A stretch of 64,000 bases of DNA. It comes from an uncultured Erythrobacter sp. GTDB lineage: Bacteria > Pseudomonadota > Alphaproteobacteria > Sphingomonadales > Sphingomonadaceae. Below the pieces are notes generated by a model. That model had not been told where the DNA came from and did no database searches. It was given only the letters and a program-made list of their open reading frames with translations. The stretch spans positions 124,001 to 188,000 of the forward strand of contig CANLZP010000002.1 of the NCBI GenBank assembly GCA_947495695.1, given 5' to 3'. Shown piece after piece: positions 8,377 to 16,822 of this stretch (positions are counted from its first letter, which is position 1; every line of letters begins with the position of its first letter). The position numbers and the translations under genes are program-made.

Positions 8377-8925
8377 ATGAACGTTATCGCTTCGCGCGGA
8401 CAATTGCGTGCCAGCCTGTTTAGGTGGGCGCTGTTTACGGTGCCTGCAATTATGTTGTTGGGTTTTCTGGGTGGCCAGTTTGGCAGTCCCAACACGCAAT
8501 GGTTTCGCGATCTGGTTAAGCCAGAGATATTTCCGCCGCCGGCTGCCTTCGGCATTGTGTGGACCATACTTTACGCGATGATCGGATTTTCGGTTGCGCT
8601 TGTATGCAGCGCTTGGGGTGCGCGCGGACGCGGCGTGGCGATTGGCATCTTTCTGGTGCATTTGCCGCTCAATCTGGCGTGGAGCTATGTCTTTTTCGGC
8701 ACGCGCAATATTGAAAACGGGTTGATCGTGATCAGCCTGGTGGTGGTCACACTGATTGCGGTCATCATCGCCTTTTGGCGCGTGCGCAGAGCCGCCGGCC
8801 TGTTGTTGCTGCCCTATTTGGCGTGGGTGATGTTCGCGACAGTGCTCAATTATGAATTTTTGCAGGCTAATCCGGACGGTGGCCATGGCAATAGTGCGTC
8901 CGCGACACAGCGCATCGCGATTTAG
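8377..8925 (+). CDS. tspO: TspO/MBR family tryptophan-rich sensory protein
   Basis: A 182-residue protein with five predicted transmembrane helices. Family hallmarks are the WFRDLVKPEIFPPPAAFGIVW block at helix 1-2, the NLAWSYVFFGTRN block and the C-terminal LNYEFLQAN. TspO proteins bind tetrapyrroles or cholesterol-like ligands in the membrane; in phototrophic and related alphaproteobacteria they affect pigment or tetrapyrrole regulation. It is divergent from the Ala/Cys lipoprotein gene and upstream of ubiK. Ligand not determinable here. Confidence 0.92.
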   Translation: MNVIASRGQLRASLFRWALFTVPAIMLLGFLGGQFGSPNTQWFRDLVKPEIFPPPAAFGIVWTILYAMIGFSVALVCSAWGARGRGVAIGIFLVHLPLNLAWSYVFFGTRNIENGLIVISLVVVTLIAVIIAFWRVRRAAGLLLLPYLAWVMFATVLNYEFLQANPDGGHGNSASATQRIAI

Positions 8926-8999
8926 CTCTTTTGCACTAAGCGTTGGGGGTCAAATTTGTCCCAGCTCCACCCCTTTACAAAGGCCGATTGGAGGGCCAT

Positions 9000-9260
9000 T
9001 TGAGCGCTATGCAAAGTGAAAACCCGATCATCTCCGACTTCGTCAAAATGGCCAACAGCGCGGCCGGTACATTTGCCGGCATGACCCGCGAAGCCCGCGA
9101 ATCTGCGCGTGAACGCATGAAAGAAGCGCTGGGCGGCATGGATTTTGTCAGCCGCGAAGAATTTGACACGGTCAAGATGATGGCGACGAAAGCGCGCGAG
9201 GAAAACGCCGCTCTCGAAACGCGTATCGCTGCGCTGGAAGCCAAGCTCTCGGGCGAGTAA
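9000..9260 (+). CDS. ubiK: Ubiquinone biosynthesis accessory factor UbiK-like (BMFP domain)
   Basis: A short helical protein ending in a coiled coil (EENAALETRIAALEAKL), with the BMFP pattern including FVSREEFDTVKMMATKARE. UbiK works with UbiJ-type factors in aerobic ubiquinone synthesis. I prefer TTG at 9000 because GAGGG lies 5 nt before it; ATG at 9009 is the alternative and has a poor spacing of about 14 nt. It lies 13 bp upstream of recO. Confidence 0.85.
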   Translation: MSAMQSENPIISDFVKMANSAAGTFAGMTREARESARERMKEALGGMDFVSREEFDTVKMMATKAREENAALETRIAALEAKLSGE

Positions 9261-9273
9261 TCGGTTCGGCGCA

Positions 9274-9888
9274 ATGCAATTGCGCTCATCCTCTATTTTA
9301 TTGGCATCACGCCAGCACGGTGAAACCGGTGCGATCGCGCGGTTTTTGACCCGTGACCACGGCCTGGTCGCCGGATATGTGGCTGGTGCCAGAGGGCGCC
9401 AATTGCGGCCTGTAATGATCCCGGGAAACTTCGTCGCAATTGATCTGCGCGCCAGATCGGACAACCAGCTGCCCTTTGCAAAGATAGAATTGCTGGAAAG
9501 CCGGGGGCCGTGGTTGTCGGAGCCTTTGCCAGCCGCCGCAATCAGCTGGGTTTGCGCCATGACGGCCTCTGCCTTGCCAGAACGCTATCCCTATCCTCAC
9601 TTGCACGACGCACTGGCTGCGTTGCTCAGCGCTATTTGTCAGGCGCCTTCAGCCCGGGGCTGGCTGCCCGCCTTGGTGACTTATGAAACGATGCTGTTGC
9701 GAGAGCAGGGCTATGGCGGAGAGCGGCCCGTTCAATCGGCAGATCTGGGCGGGGTCTTGGCCCAATTCGATCGATTGGAGCGACCTTTGTTGCGCTATCT
9801 GCTTGCCGATAACCGCGGCGATGTTATGGCCGCGCGAAGTTTGTTGAGAGAACGCTTGGCACGCATGGTGGGCGACATATCGGGGTAA
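9274..9888 (+). CDS. recO: DNA repair protein RecO
   Basis: A 204-residue protein with an N-terminal OB fold (SSSILLASRQHGETGAIARFLTRDHGLVAGYVAGARG) and a helical C-terminal domain. It acts in the RecFOR pathway, loading RecA on SSB-coated ssDNA. It is shorter than E. coli RecO (about 240), and no Cys4 zinc module is seen in the C-terminal half. It sits between ubiK and leuB in a tight plus-strand run. Confidence 0.9.
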   Translation: MQLRSSSILLASRQHGETGAIARFLTRDHGLVAGYVAGARGRQLRPVMIPGNFVAIDLRARSDNQLPFAKIELLESRGPWLSEPLPAAAISWVCAMTASALPERYPYPHLHDALAALLSAICQAPSARGWLPALVTYETMLLREQGYGGERPVQSADLGGVLAQFDRLERPLLRYLLADNRGDVMAARSLLRERLARMVGDISG

Positions 9889-9897
9889 GAATTGGGC

Positions 9898-10956
9898 ATG
9901 AAAATTGCGGTTTTGGCAGGTGACGGGATTGGACCTGAAGTAACGCAGGAAGCCTTGCGTGTGCTCGATGCTTTGAAATTGCCCGATGTTGCCTTGACCC
10001 ATGCCGATGTTGGCGCGACCGCTTATCGCTCGCAGGGCCACCCACTACCGCAGGAAACGCTGGAGGCAGCGCGCGAAGCCGACGCGGTGCTGTTTGGCGC
10101 GGTCGGTGATCCGGCGTGCGATAATATCGAGCGTCACTTGCGACCCGAGCAAGCCATCCTGGGATTGCGGTCTGAACTGGAATTGTTTGCCAATTTGCGT
10201 CCGGCACAGGGCTATGCCGGGCTTGAGGATATGTCTGCTCTGCGCCCAGAGATCGCCAGCGCGATTGATCTGGTGATCGTGCGTGAGCTGAACGGTGATG
10301 TGTATTTCGGCAAGAAGCAGCGCGATATTCTGGAGGATGGCCGCCGAGAGGGCTGGGACCGCATGTCCTACGCCGAGGACGAGGTCCTGCGCATTGCGCA
10401 TGTGGCCTTCCGTACCGCGAAAACCCGCAACAACCGCGTCACCAGCGTGGACAAGGCCAATGTGTTGGAGACCAGCCGCCTGTGGCGTGAAGTGGTTGAT
10501 GAAGTGGCCGCCGAATACCCCGAGGTGACGTTGGATCACATGTATGTGGACAATGCGGCCATGCAATTGGTGAAAGCGCCGGGCTCTTTCGACGTTGTGC
10601 TGACGGGCAATCTGTTCGGCGATATCCTGTCAGATCTGGCCAGCATGTGCGTTGGGTCGATCGGTCTGTTGGCCAGCTCGTCGATGGGCGCGCGACAAAC
10701 CGATTTCGGCACGTTCGGACTTTATGAACCGATCCATGGTAGTGCGCCCGATATTGCCGGGCAGGGCAAAGCCAACCCGATGGCCATGATCTTGTCCCTG
10801 GCAATGATGCTGCGTCACAGCTTTGGCCGAGACAACGAGGCAGCAGCAATTGAAGCGGCCGTGGCCAAAGCCTTGGCAGATGGCATTCACGGGGGTGACT
10901 TGGGGGGCGATTATGGATGCGAAGCAATCGGAAACGCCGTTGTCGAACGGCTCTGA
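9898..10956 (+). CDS. leuB: 3-isopropylmalate dehydrogenase
   Basis: A 352-residue enzyme of leucine synthesis: NAD-dependent oxidative decarboxylation of 3-isopropylmalate. Visible motifs are IAVLAGDGIGPEVTQEALRVL, the RELNGDVYFG loop, the conserved DKANVLETSRLWREVV segment with the catalytic lysine, and FGTFGLYEPIHGSAPDIAGQGKANP. I chose ATG at 9898 over TTG at 9892. Its 3' end overlaps the next gene by 44 nt, indicating cotranscription. Confidence 0.95.
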   Translation: MKIAVLAGDGIGPEVTQEALRVLDALKLPDVALTHADVGATAYRSQGHPLPQETLEAAREADAVLFGAVGDPACDNIERHLRPEQAILGLRSELELFANLRPAQGYAGLEDMSALRPEIASAIDLVIVRELNGDVYFGKKQRDILEDGRREGWDRMSYAEDEVLRIAHVAFRTAKTRNNRVTSVDKANVLETSRLWREVVDEVAAEYPEVTLDHMYVDNAAMQLVKAPGSFDVVLTGNLFGDILSDLASMCVGSIGLLASSSMGARQTDFGTFGLYEPIHGSAPDIAGQGKANPMAMILSLAMMLRHSFGRDNEAAAIEAAVAKALADGIHGGDLGGDYGCEAIGNAVVERL

Positions 10957-12073
10957 GCACCACGCCGTATCTGCAAGAGATGCTGGCTTAGAGCTGGCGA
11001 TAATTCTGCCCACTTTGAACGAGCGGGGCAATTTGGCGCCTTTGCTTGACCGGATAGAGGATGCGCTTGGCCCGATTGGCTGGGAAGTGCTGATTGTTGA
11101 TGATAATTCATCCGACGGTACTGCTGATGAGGCCCGCCGCTTGGCCTTGTCTGATGGCCGGGTCCGGGTCATCCAGCGGATCGGCCGCCGGGGCCTGGCC
11201 AGCGCCGCGATTGAAGGCTTTTGTGCCACGGCGGCGCCCTATTGCGCAGTGATGGATGCCGATCATCAGCATGACCCCCTGTTGCTGCCAAAGATGTTGG
11301 AAAGCCTGCGAGCCAATGCCACCGATGTTGCGGTGGCCTCGCGCTTTATTGAAGGGGCCAGCACGGCCGAATGGGCCGCGCCCGAGCGGGAGAAATTGTC
11401 CGGGGCTGCCAATGCCTTGGCGCGCAAACTTACCGGCGTAGAATTGACCGATCCGATGAGCGGATACTTCATGTTGTCCAGCGATCTGGCGCGTTCATTG
11501 GTGCCACGCTTGTCCGGTATCGGCTTCAAAATTTTGCTCGATCTGCTCGCCACATCGGATGCCACGTTGCGGGTGAAGGAGTTTCCGCTCAATTTCTCGG
11601 CCCGGCGAGAGGGCGAAAGCAAGTTGGATCGTGCAGTGGCGTTCGATTTTCTCGCTGGTCTTTACGACAAGACATTTGGCCGCCTGATCCCGACCCGCTT
11701 TGCGCTGTTTGGAACGGTGGGTGCAATTGGTGTGGTGGTGCACTTCGCGGTGCTATCTGCCATTCTGTTTGGCTTGGGTGAGGCGTTCACTCTGGCCCAA
11801 GCCATTGCTACGGTTTCTGCAATGAGCTTCAACTTCTGGCTCAACAATTGGCTGACCTATCGCGATGCCCGATTGAAGGGCGCAAAAGCAGTGCTGACTG
11901 GCTGGATCGGCTTTTGCCTGACCTGTTCGGTAGGGGCATTTGCCAATGTGGCGGTTGCAACATTGTTGGAATCGCGCGGCGTTATCTGGGTGCTGGCTGC
12001 ATTGGCTGGAATCTTGGTCGGCTCGGTATGGAATTATGCCTTATCCAGCCGCTTTGTATGGGGCCGCTTTTAA
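10913..12073 (+). CDS. GT2 polyprenyl-phosphate glycosyltransferase fused to GtrA domain
   Basis: A 386-residue protein. Residues about 20-235 are a dolichol-phosphate-mannose-synthase-type GT2 domain (IILPTLNERGNLAPLLDRI, VDDNSSDGTADEA, MDADHQHDP, DPMSGYF). The C-terminal 120 residues are a four-helix GtrA domain (TRFALFGTVGAIG, SFNFWLNNWLTYRDA, NYALSSRFVWGRF). It likely transfers a sugar from a nucleotide to polyprenyl phosphate at the inner membrane. I chose ATG at 10913 because GGGGGG lies 7 nt upstream; this overlaps leuB by 44 nt. The facing PMT-type gene could use the lipid-linked sugar. Confidence 0.9.
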   Translation: MDAKQSETPLSNGSEHHAVSARDAGLELAIILPTLNERGNLAPLLDRIEDALGPIGWEVLIVDDNSSDGTADEARRLALSDGRVRVIQRIGRRGLASAAIEGFCATAAPYCAVMDADHQHDPLLLPKMLESLRANATDVAVASRFIEGASTAEWAAPEREKLSGAANALARKLTGVELTDPMSGYFMLSSDLARSLVPRLSGIGFKILLDLLATSDATLRVKEFPLNFSARREGESKLDRAVAFDFLAGLYDKTFGRLIPTRFALFGTVGAIGVVVHFAVLSAILFGLGEAFTLAQAIATVSAMSFNFWLNNWLTYRDARLKGAKAVLTGWIGFCLTCSVGAFANVAVATLLESRGVIWVLAALAGILVGSVWNYALSSRFVWGRF

Positions 12074-12076
12074 GGT

Positions 12077-13351
12077 TCAACGCCAGCTATCGAGCCACGT
12101 CCACGTCAGGAACGCATTCGGCCCGTCCAAAGGAGCAGCGGACAATATCGGATAGAACCAGGCGAACAGAGCGCAGCTGGCCACTATTACACCACCGGCC
12201 CACAGGCGCTGGCCTCTGTTCCACAGGGCATCCAGCGCCAGCGTCAATGCTCCAAGCAGGAAGATGCTCGGCAAGAGATAGTGATAATAGAATTGAACCG
12301 ATTTGTCGGCGAAGACCCACAGGCTCAGGCTGACCACATAGCCGATAACCATGGCCAATCGTGCCCAGTTACGTTGGGCCACGCCAGTAATCAGGCACCA
12401 AAGCAACGCGGGCAAGCCCAACAGCATGGTCAGCGGATTGCCGATCAGCATGATGCCGCGTTGTGCCCCGTCAACATGCTCGTAAAGATACCAAATGGCG
12501 CGCAAATTGAACACCCAATCGGGCCAGTTGGATTGATAGGGATGAGGTTTGAGGACCTGCGTCTGGAGCTCAAACATCGTTTGATGAAGGGCAATTAAAC
12601 CACCGTCCAAAAACGGATTTTCGCGCAATCCTGCCGCTGGCGCAAAGGTCATCGCATAAACAATCAGAGGAACTGCCCCCAGCCACAATGTCGCCTCCAG
12701 CAAGGATATGCCTGGGATAGGCAGCCCGCGCTGACTGGCCAAAGGTCTGCGCCGTCCGGCCGCAACTCTCGCTAGCAAGAAGGCAAGCCCTGGCAGCATC
12801 GCGAGGGGTGCTGCGTTCCATTTCGATGCCATCGCAAGGCCCAAAGCTATGCCGGTTGCCATCAGCCGGATCCGCGCCTTCTCTGGCTGCCAGATCGCTG
12901 CCGAAAATTGCCACGCGGCCACGGCCAAGAACGCAATTGCAAATATATCGAGCATGGCAATGCGCGCATGGATAAACAGCACAAATCCGCTCGCCAGCAA
13001 CAGGCCGAAAGCGACGCTGGCAAAGCGTGATTGGGTGGCAAACCACATGGCCCGCATCGATGCGAACAGTGCCACTATACCGGCCGCCAAGGGCAGCGCC
13101 CGCCAACCGGTTGGATTATCTCCGAACACGGCGATAGCCAGCGCGATCAATTGCTTGCCCAAAGGCGGGTGTTCCTGATTGAGGAATTGGCCTTGGCCCA
13201 ACCATTCGCGCGCTGCGGGCAGGTAATGCACCTCGTCAAAGTAAGGCGCAGTTGGCAGTTGGAAACGGATCATCGCCAGAATTGTGAACGCCGCTGCACA
13301 AGCGAGAGAAAGACCGAGCGGGTCGCGCAGCTGAGCGGATTTCTGTCGCAT
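12077..13351 (-). CDS. PMT-type glycosyltransferase (protein O-mannosyltransferase-like)
   Basis: A 424-residue multi-span membrane protein of the GT39/PMT superfamily. After a first helix it carries the loop PYFDEVHYLPAAREWL with the catalytic-type Asp-Glu pair, then QEHPPLGKQLIALAIAVFG and NPTGWRALPLAAG. The C-terminal part is the four-helix PMT segment (WVFNLRAIWYLYEHV, GNPLTMLLG, FYYHYLLPSIFLLGAL). Such enzymes move mannose from polyprenyl-phosphate to Ser/Thr on exported proteins. It converges with the GT2-GtrA gene 3 bp away. The acceptor is unknown. Start at 13351 avoids an upstream extension without membrane character. Confidence 0.88.
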   Translation of the reverse strand: MRQKSAQLRDPLGLSLACAAAFTILAMIRFQLPTAPYFDEVHYLPAAREWLGQGQFLNQEHPPLGKQLIALAIAVFGDNPTGWRALPLAAGIVALFASMRAMWFATQSRFASVAFGLLLASGFVLFIHARIAMLDIFAIAFLAVAAWQFSAAIWQPEKARIRLMATGIALGLAMASKWNAAPLAMLPGLAFLLARVAAGRRRPLASQRGLPIPGISLLEATLWLGAVPLIVYAMTFAPAAGLRENPFLDGGLIALHQTMFELQTQVLKPHPYQSNWPDWVFNLRAIWYLYEHVDGAQRGIMLIGNPLTMLLGLPALLWCLITGVAQRNWARLAMVIGYVVSLSLWVFADKSVQFYYHYLLPSIFLLGALTLALDALWNRGQRLWAGGVIVASCALFAWFYPILSAAPLDGPNAFLTWTWLDSWR

Positions 13352-13561
13352 GCCCAAAAGGTTAATCCAGCTTAGGGGTGTCGGCAAGGCGCAAGATGGA
13401 TTTGTCGCTTGCGTACAATCAGCCAATTTTGCTAAACCGCTCGGCGCATCCTAGGCTCGATTCATCTCGATTGGACAAGTACGTACTATCTTTTGTAACG
13501 TAGTCTGGCTTGGGTGAATCGAGAAGGAAGTTATTTCTTCTAGGGACGCGAAAGGACTATT

Positions 13562-13780
13562 ATGACACTTAAGAAGCTTACGTTGGCTGCATCTGCTGCA
13601 GCTCTGGCTTTGGCTCCTGTAGGGGTCCAGGCCGCTAACGCTGATCGCACTTCTGCTCCAGTTTCTGCTGAGCAGGAAATGGGCGGTGGTTCTAGCACTC
13701 TGCTGGCTGCTGTTGCGGTTATCGTTTTGGGTGCTTTCATCTTCTTCGCAGTTGATGATGACAACCCAGCAAGCGTGTAA
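13562..13780 (+). CDS. Small exported single-span protein
   Basis: A 72-residue product with a signal peptide (MTLKKLTLAASAAALALAP, cut near VQAANA), a Gly/Ser-rich linker, and one hydrophobic helix (LLAAVAVIVLGAFIFFAV) ending in DDDNPASV. It is followed by a textbook terminator, so it is a free-standing, probably well-expressed gene. I know similar short proteins from sphingomonads but no function. Confidence 0.8.
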   Translation: MTLKKLTLAASAAALALAPVGVQAANADRTSAPVSAEQEMGGGSSTLLAAVAVIVLGAFIFFAVDDDNPASV

Positions 13781-13807
13781 TTTTACGCGTAAACCTGAAT
13801 AGAAAAG

Positions 13808-13833
13808 CGGGGCCTTCGGGTCCCGTTTTTTTT
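13808..13833 (+). terminator. Rho-independent terminator with UUCG tetraloop
   Basis: CGGGGCC-TTCG-GGTCCCG (one G-U pair) followed by eight T, 28 nt after the stop of the small exported protein. Confidence 0.9.
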
Positions 13834-13887
13834 GGCCTTTTGCAACGGCTGTAAATTCCAAGCTGCTGCTATGTCCGAGGCCAAACC

Positions 13888-14271
13888 TCAGCCTGCGCGG
13901 CGCTCCAACCAGAACAGACGGCTCACCATCGCGAGCAGACCAATGCTAGCGGTCGCGGCCACGAAAAATGTCCATAGCGGAAGATTCATTCCGACCTTAC
14001 GTGCCCTTGGCGCCACGAAGAACAGCGCAACAACCACACAGATCAGCAGATCCCACCAGACCTGAACGCCCCACATATTGGTGGTGTGGTTTGTCCAAAC
14101 CAGCGAAACGCCCTCGGTCATGATCGTGCCAATCGTATAGGCGGCAAAACCAGCAGACAGGGCGGCTGCCAATATAGGACTTTCGACTGGGTCTTTGTTG
14201 GTCAGGATGTAAATGGCACCGGCCAGGGCGGCAGCCAATCCTGCGAGGGCGAGAATTTCATAAACAGACAT
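13888..14271 (-). CDS. Four-helix membrane protein of unknown function
   Basis: A 127-residue protein with about four hydrophobic segments: SVYEILALAGLAAALAGAIY, ILAAALSAGFAAYTIGTIM, WWDLLICVVVALFFVAP and PLWTFFVAATASIGLLAMV. It starts at ATG 14271 with GGAG 8 nt upstream. It is divergent from a TetR gene across 67 bp that hold two matching operators, so TetR control is very likely. Family not recognised. Confidence 0.8.
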   Translation of the reverse strand: MSVYEILALAGLAAALAGAIYILTNKDPVESPILAAALSAGFAAYTIGTIMTEGVSLVWTNHTTNMWGVQVWWDLLICVVVALFFVAPRARKVGMNLPLWTFFVAATASIGLLAMVSRLFWLERRAG

Positions 14272-14286
14272 GATCGACTCCAATAT

Positions 14287-14330
14287 TGTAGCGACTGCTA
14301 CAGTTGTAGCGAATTGTAGCGCTTGCTACA
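14287..14330. promoter_or_regulatory. Twin TetR-type operators between divergent genes
   Basis: Two inverted repeats: TGTAGC-GACT-GCTACA (14287-14302) and TGTAGC-GCTT-GCTACA (14315-14330), spaced 28 bp centre to centre, with a further lone TGTAGC half-site between them (14305-14310). They lie between the membrane protein gene and the TetR gene. Confidence 0.75.
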
Positions 14331-14338
14331 AGCCCCGC

Positions 14339-14881
14339 ATGGCCAAATCTGAAACCGCTCGGCAAAAGCTGCTTCCGCTATTGGCGACGCATATTCTCGA
14401 AAATGGAATGCGTGCGGCCAGCCTGCGTCCCCTGGCTAAGGCTGCGGGTACGAGTGACCGGATGTTGATCTATCATTTCGGCAATAAGCAGCAGCTGATC
14501 AGCGATATTCTGGCTCATATCGCAGACAGTTACTCGCGCCAATTGGATGCCTCGTTCGGGGCCGATCAGGTTGCTAGCCGCGAGCAAGCAATTGCGCGGG
14601 TTCTAGACTTCACCAACAGCGAAGAAATGCGCCCGTTTCTTGCGCTTTGGTGGGAAATCGTGGCCGGGGCTGCGCGAGATATTCCTGGCTATAAGGAGAA
14701 TGCGCAATCGATAATGGTGAGCTTGTTGGCTTGGTTCGAGGAGCAAATGCCCGAAGGCGACCCTGATCCCGCTGGCGGGGCTCGCACATTGCTAACCATA
14801 ATCGAAGGCGCAGAGATGTTCAAAGCGATTGGACTGCCCGACATTCCAAACCGGGGCATCGAGGCAGCGCGCCCGCTTTGA
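14339..14881 (+). CDS. TetR/AcrR family transcriptional regulator
   Basis: A 180-residue protein with an N-terminal TetR HTH: LLPLLATHILENGMRAASLR followed by LAKAAGTSDRMLIYHFGNKQQL. The C-terminal ligand domain is unassigned. I chose ATG at 14339 because an upstream ATG at 14270 would place the operators inside the coding sequence. Probable autorepressor and repressor of the divergent membrane protein gene. Ligand unknown. Confidence 0.9.
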   Translation: MAKSETARQKLLPLLATHILENGMRAASLRPLAKAAGTSDRMLIYHFGNKQQLISDILAHIADSYSRQLDASFGADQVASREQAIARVLDFTNSEEMRPFLALWWEIVAGAARDIPGYKENAQSIMVSLLAWFEEQMPEGDPDPAGGARTLLTIIEGAEMFKAIGLPDIPNRGIEAARPL

Positions 14882-14952
14882 ACAAGCCGCTTGGCTCAGG
14901 TCAGTTTAATCGTCTTGCCGCATCCCGGTTGGCAGCCTAAACCCTCGACGCG

Positions 14953-16158
14953 ATGAAGAAGACAACTGGCATGGATAGAGCGGTGACCCGCAAATGGCGC
15001 CCCGCAACGCAGGCGGTGCGCGGGGGCACCTGGCGCAGCGAGCATGGCGAAACCAGCGAGGCGCTGTTCCTGACATCGGGTTATACTTATGACGATGCCC
15101 AGACGGTTGCAGACCGGTTTGCGGGTGACGCCGACGGCATGACCTATTCCCGGCTGCAAAATCCCACGGTTGCGATGCTGGAAGAGCGGATTGCCCTGAT
15201 GGAGGGCGCAGAGGCGTGCCGGGCACAGGCGAGCGGTATGGCGGCGATGACAGCGGCGCTGTTGTGCCAGCTTTCGGTAGGCGATCACGTGGTCGCAGCG
15301 CGGGCCGCTTTTGGATCGTGCCGCTGGCTGGTGGACAATCTGCTGCCGCGCTTTGGTATCGAGACAACGGTGATCGATAGCGCGGTTGATGCTGAATGGG
15401 ATGCTGCGATCCGGCCCAACACGAAGGTCTTCTTTTTTGAAACTCCGGCTAATCCCACGCTGGATATTGTCGACCTGAAATACGTCTGCGATCTGGCCCG
15501 CGCGCATGGCATCACCACCGTCGTCGATAACGCCTTTGCTACGGCGGCATTGCAGCGGCCAATGGACTTTGGCGCCGATATTGTGGCCTATTCAGCAACC
15601 AAGCTGATGGATGGCCAGGGCCGCGTGTTGGCCGGCGCGATCTGTTCCAGCGAAGAGTTTATGGAAGAAACGCTGCTGCCGTTTCAGCGCAACACCGGAC
15701 CAAATCTAGCACCCTTCAATGCTTGGGTGGTGTTGAAGGGATTGGAGACATTGTCTTTGCGGGCCCATCGCCAAAGCGAGAATGCCCTACAGATCGGTCA
15801 ATATTTGGAGCCGCGCGTTGCGCGCATGCTGCATCCGGGCCTCGCCAGTCATCCACGCCATGCTTTGGCGGCGAGCCAGATGGATGCGTTCGGGCCAATT
15901 TTTGCGTTTGAGCTGGACGATCAGGCTCAGGCATTTGCCGTGCTGGATGCCCTGCAATTGATTGATATATCGAACAATATTGGCGATTCACGCTCGCTCA
16001 TGTGCCATCCGGCCAGCACCACCCATGCCAATATGGGCGCAGAGGCAAGGGCTGAAATGGGCATTAATGATGGCTTGTTGCGGCTCAACGTCGGGCTAGA
16101 AGACCCGCAAGATTTGATCGAAGATTTAGACCAGGCTCTGCGCGCGGCCAATCTTTGA
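14953..16158 (+). CDS. metZ: O-succinylhomoserine sulfhydrylase
   Basis: A 401-residue PLP enzyme of the Cys/Met metabolism family that makes homocysteine from O-succinylhomoserine and sulfide. Seen: TYSRLQNPTVAMLEERIALMEGA, ETPANPTLDIVDL, VVDNAFATAALQRP, and the PLP lysine K217 in YSATKLMDGQGR, whose K-x-x-D-G-Q-G-R form is typical of MetZ. A second start is possible at 14971. Followed 28 bp later by a DsbA-like isomerase gene. Confidence 0.94.
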   Translation: MKKTTGMDRAVTRKWRPATQAVRGGTWRSEHGETSEALFLTSGYTYDDAQTVADRFAGDADGMTYSRLQNPTVAMLEERIALMEGAEACRAQASGMAAMTAALLCQLSVGDHVVAARAAFGSCRWLVDNLLPRFGIETTVIDSAVDAEWDAAIRPNTKVFFFETPANPTLDIVDLKYVCDLARAHGITTVVDNAFATAALQRPMDFGADIVAYSATKLMDGQGRVLAGAICSSEEFMEETLLPFQRNTGPNLAPFNAWVVLKGLETLSLRAHRQSENALQIGQYLEPRVARMLHPGLASHPRHALAASQMDAFGPIFAFELDDQAQAFAVLDALQLIDISNNIGDSRSLMCHPASTTHANMGAEARAEMGINDGLLRLNVGLEDPQDLIEDLDQALRAANL

Positions 16159-16186
16159 ATACCGTTTCTCTAGGGAGAATGTGAGC

Positions 16187-16801
16187 ATGTCTAAGCGTAT
16201 CGAAGTGCTGTTCGATTTTGTCAGCCCCAACGCCTATATGATCTGGTGGCCTCTGCGCGATCTGGTCAAGCGGACAGGCGCAGAATTGGATATTTTTCCG
16301 GTGTTCTTGGCTGGCATGCATAAGCTTACAGGCAATGCGCCGCCGTTTATTCGCGATGGTGAGATCAAGGGCAAAAACGCTTATGCGATTCTAGAGATGC
16401 AGCGTTTTATCGACCGTCACAATCTCGACAAATATGCGATGAACCCCAAGTTCCCGTTTAACTCAGTGGTGCTGCAACGGATGTTGATTGCGGCCGATCA
16501 AGACGGTCGCGCGGTGCAATTTGTCGAGGCAATGTTGCCCGCGATCTGGGAAGATGGGTTGGATGTTGGCGATCCCGAGGCAATGGGAGCGGCGGTTGCG
16601 GCGGCCGGATTTGATGCTGGGGATCTGTTCGCTCGGGCACAATCCGACGAGGTCAAACAGGCGTTGTTCGCCAACACCGAACAGGCCGTGGAGCGCGGCG
16701 CATTTGGTATTCCTACCGTCTTTGTCGGACCCAAGGAAGGGCCAACAGAAATGTTCTTTGGCAAAGAACGGCTCGATCAAATTGAGAGCGAGTTGAGCTA
16801 A
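16187..16801 (+). CDS. 2-hydroxychromene-2-carboxylate isomerase family (DsbA-like)
   Basis: A 204-residue thioredoxin-fold protein of the GST-kappa/HCCA isomerase family. The N-terminal strand-helix IEVLFDFVSPNAYMIWWPL has Ser in place of the CxxC. The C-terminal cis-Pro region is RGAFGIPTVFVGP, followed by MFFGKERLDQIE. In aromatic-degrading sphingomonads this family isomerises naphthalene-pathway intermediates with glutathione. No other degradation genes are nearby, so the substrate is open. I chose ATG at 16187 (GGGAG 9 nt upstream) over GTG at 16181. Confidence 0.88.
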   Translation: MSKRIEVLFDFVSPNAYMIWWPLRDLVKRTGAELDIFPVFLAGMHKLTGNAPPFIRDGEIKGKNAYAILEMQRFIDRHNLDKYAMNPKFPFNSVVLQRMLIAADQDGRAVQFVEAMLPAIWEDGLDVGDPEAMGAAVAAAGFDAGDLFARAQSDEVKQALFANTEQAVERGAFGIPTVFVGPKEGPTEMFFGKERLDQIESELS

Positions 16802-16822
16802 GTCTAGCTATATCCAGAGCAT

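Noticed and set aside
14893..14950. SAM-II-like riboswitch upstream of metZ (GTTTAATCGTCTTGCC and GCCTAAA resemble the SAM-II core)
   Set aside because: I could not form the required P1 stem around the loop; resemblance is limited to short U/A-rich pieces. An Infernal search with the SAM-II model would decide.
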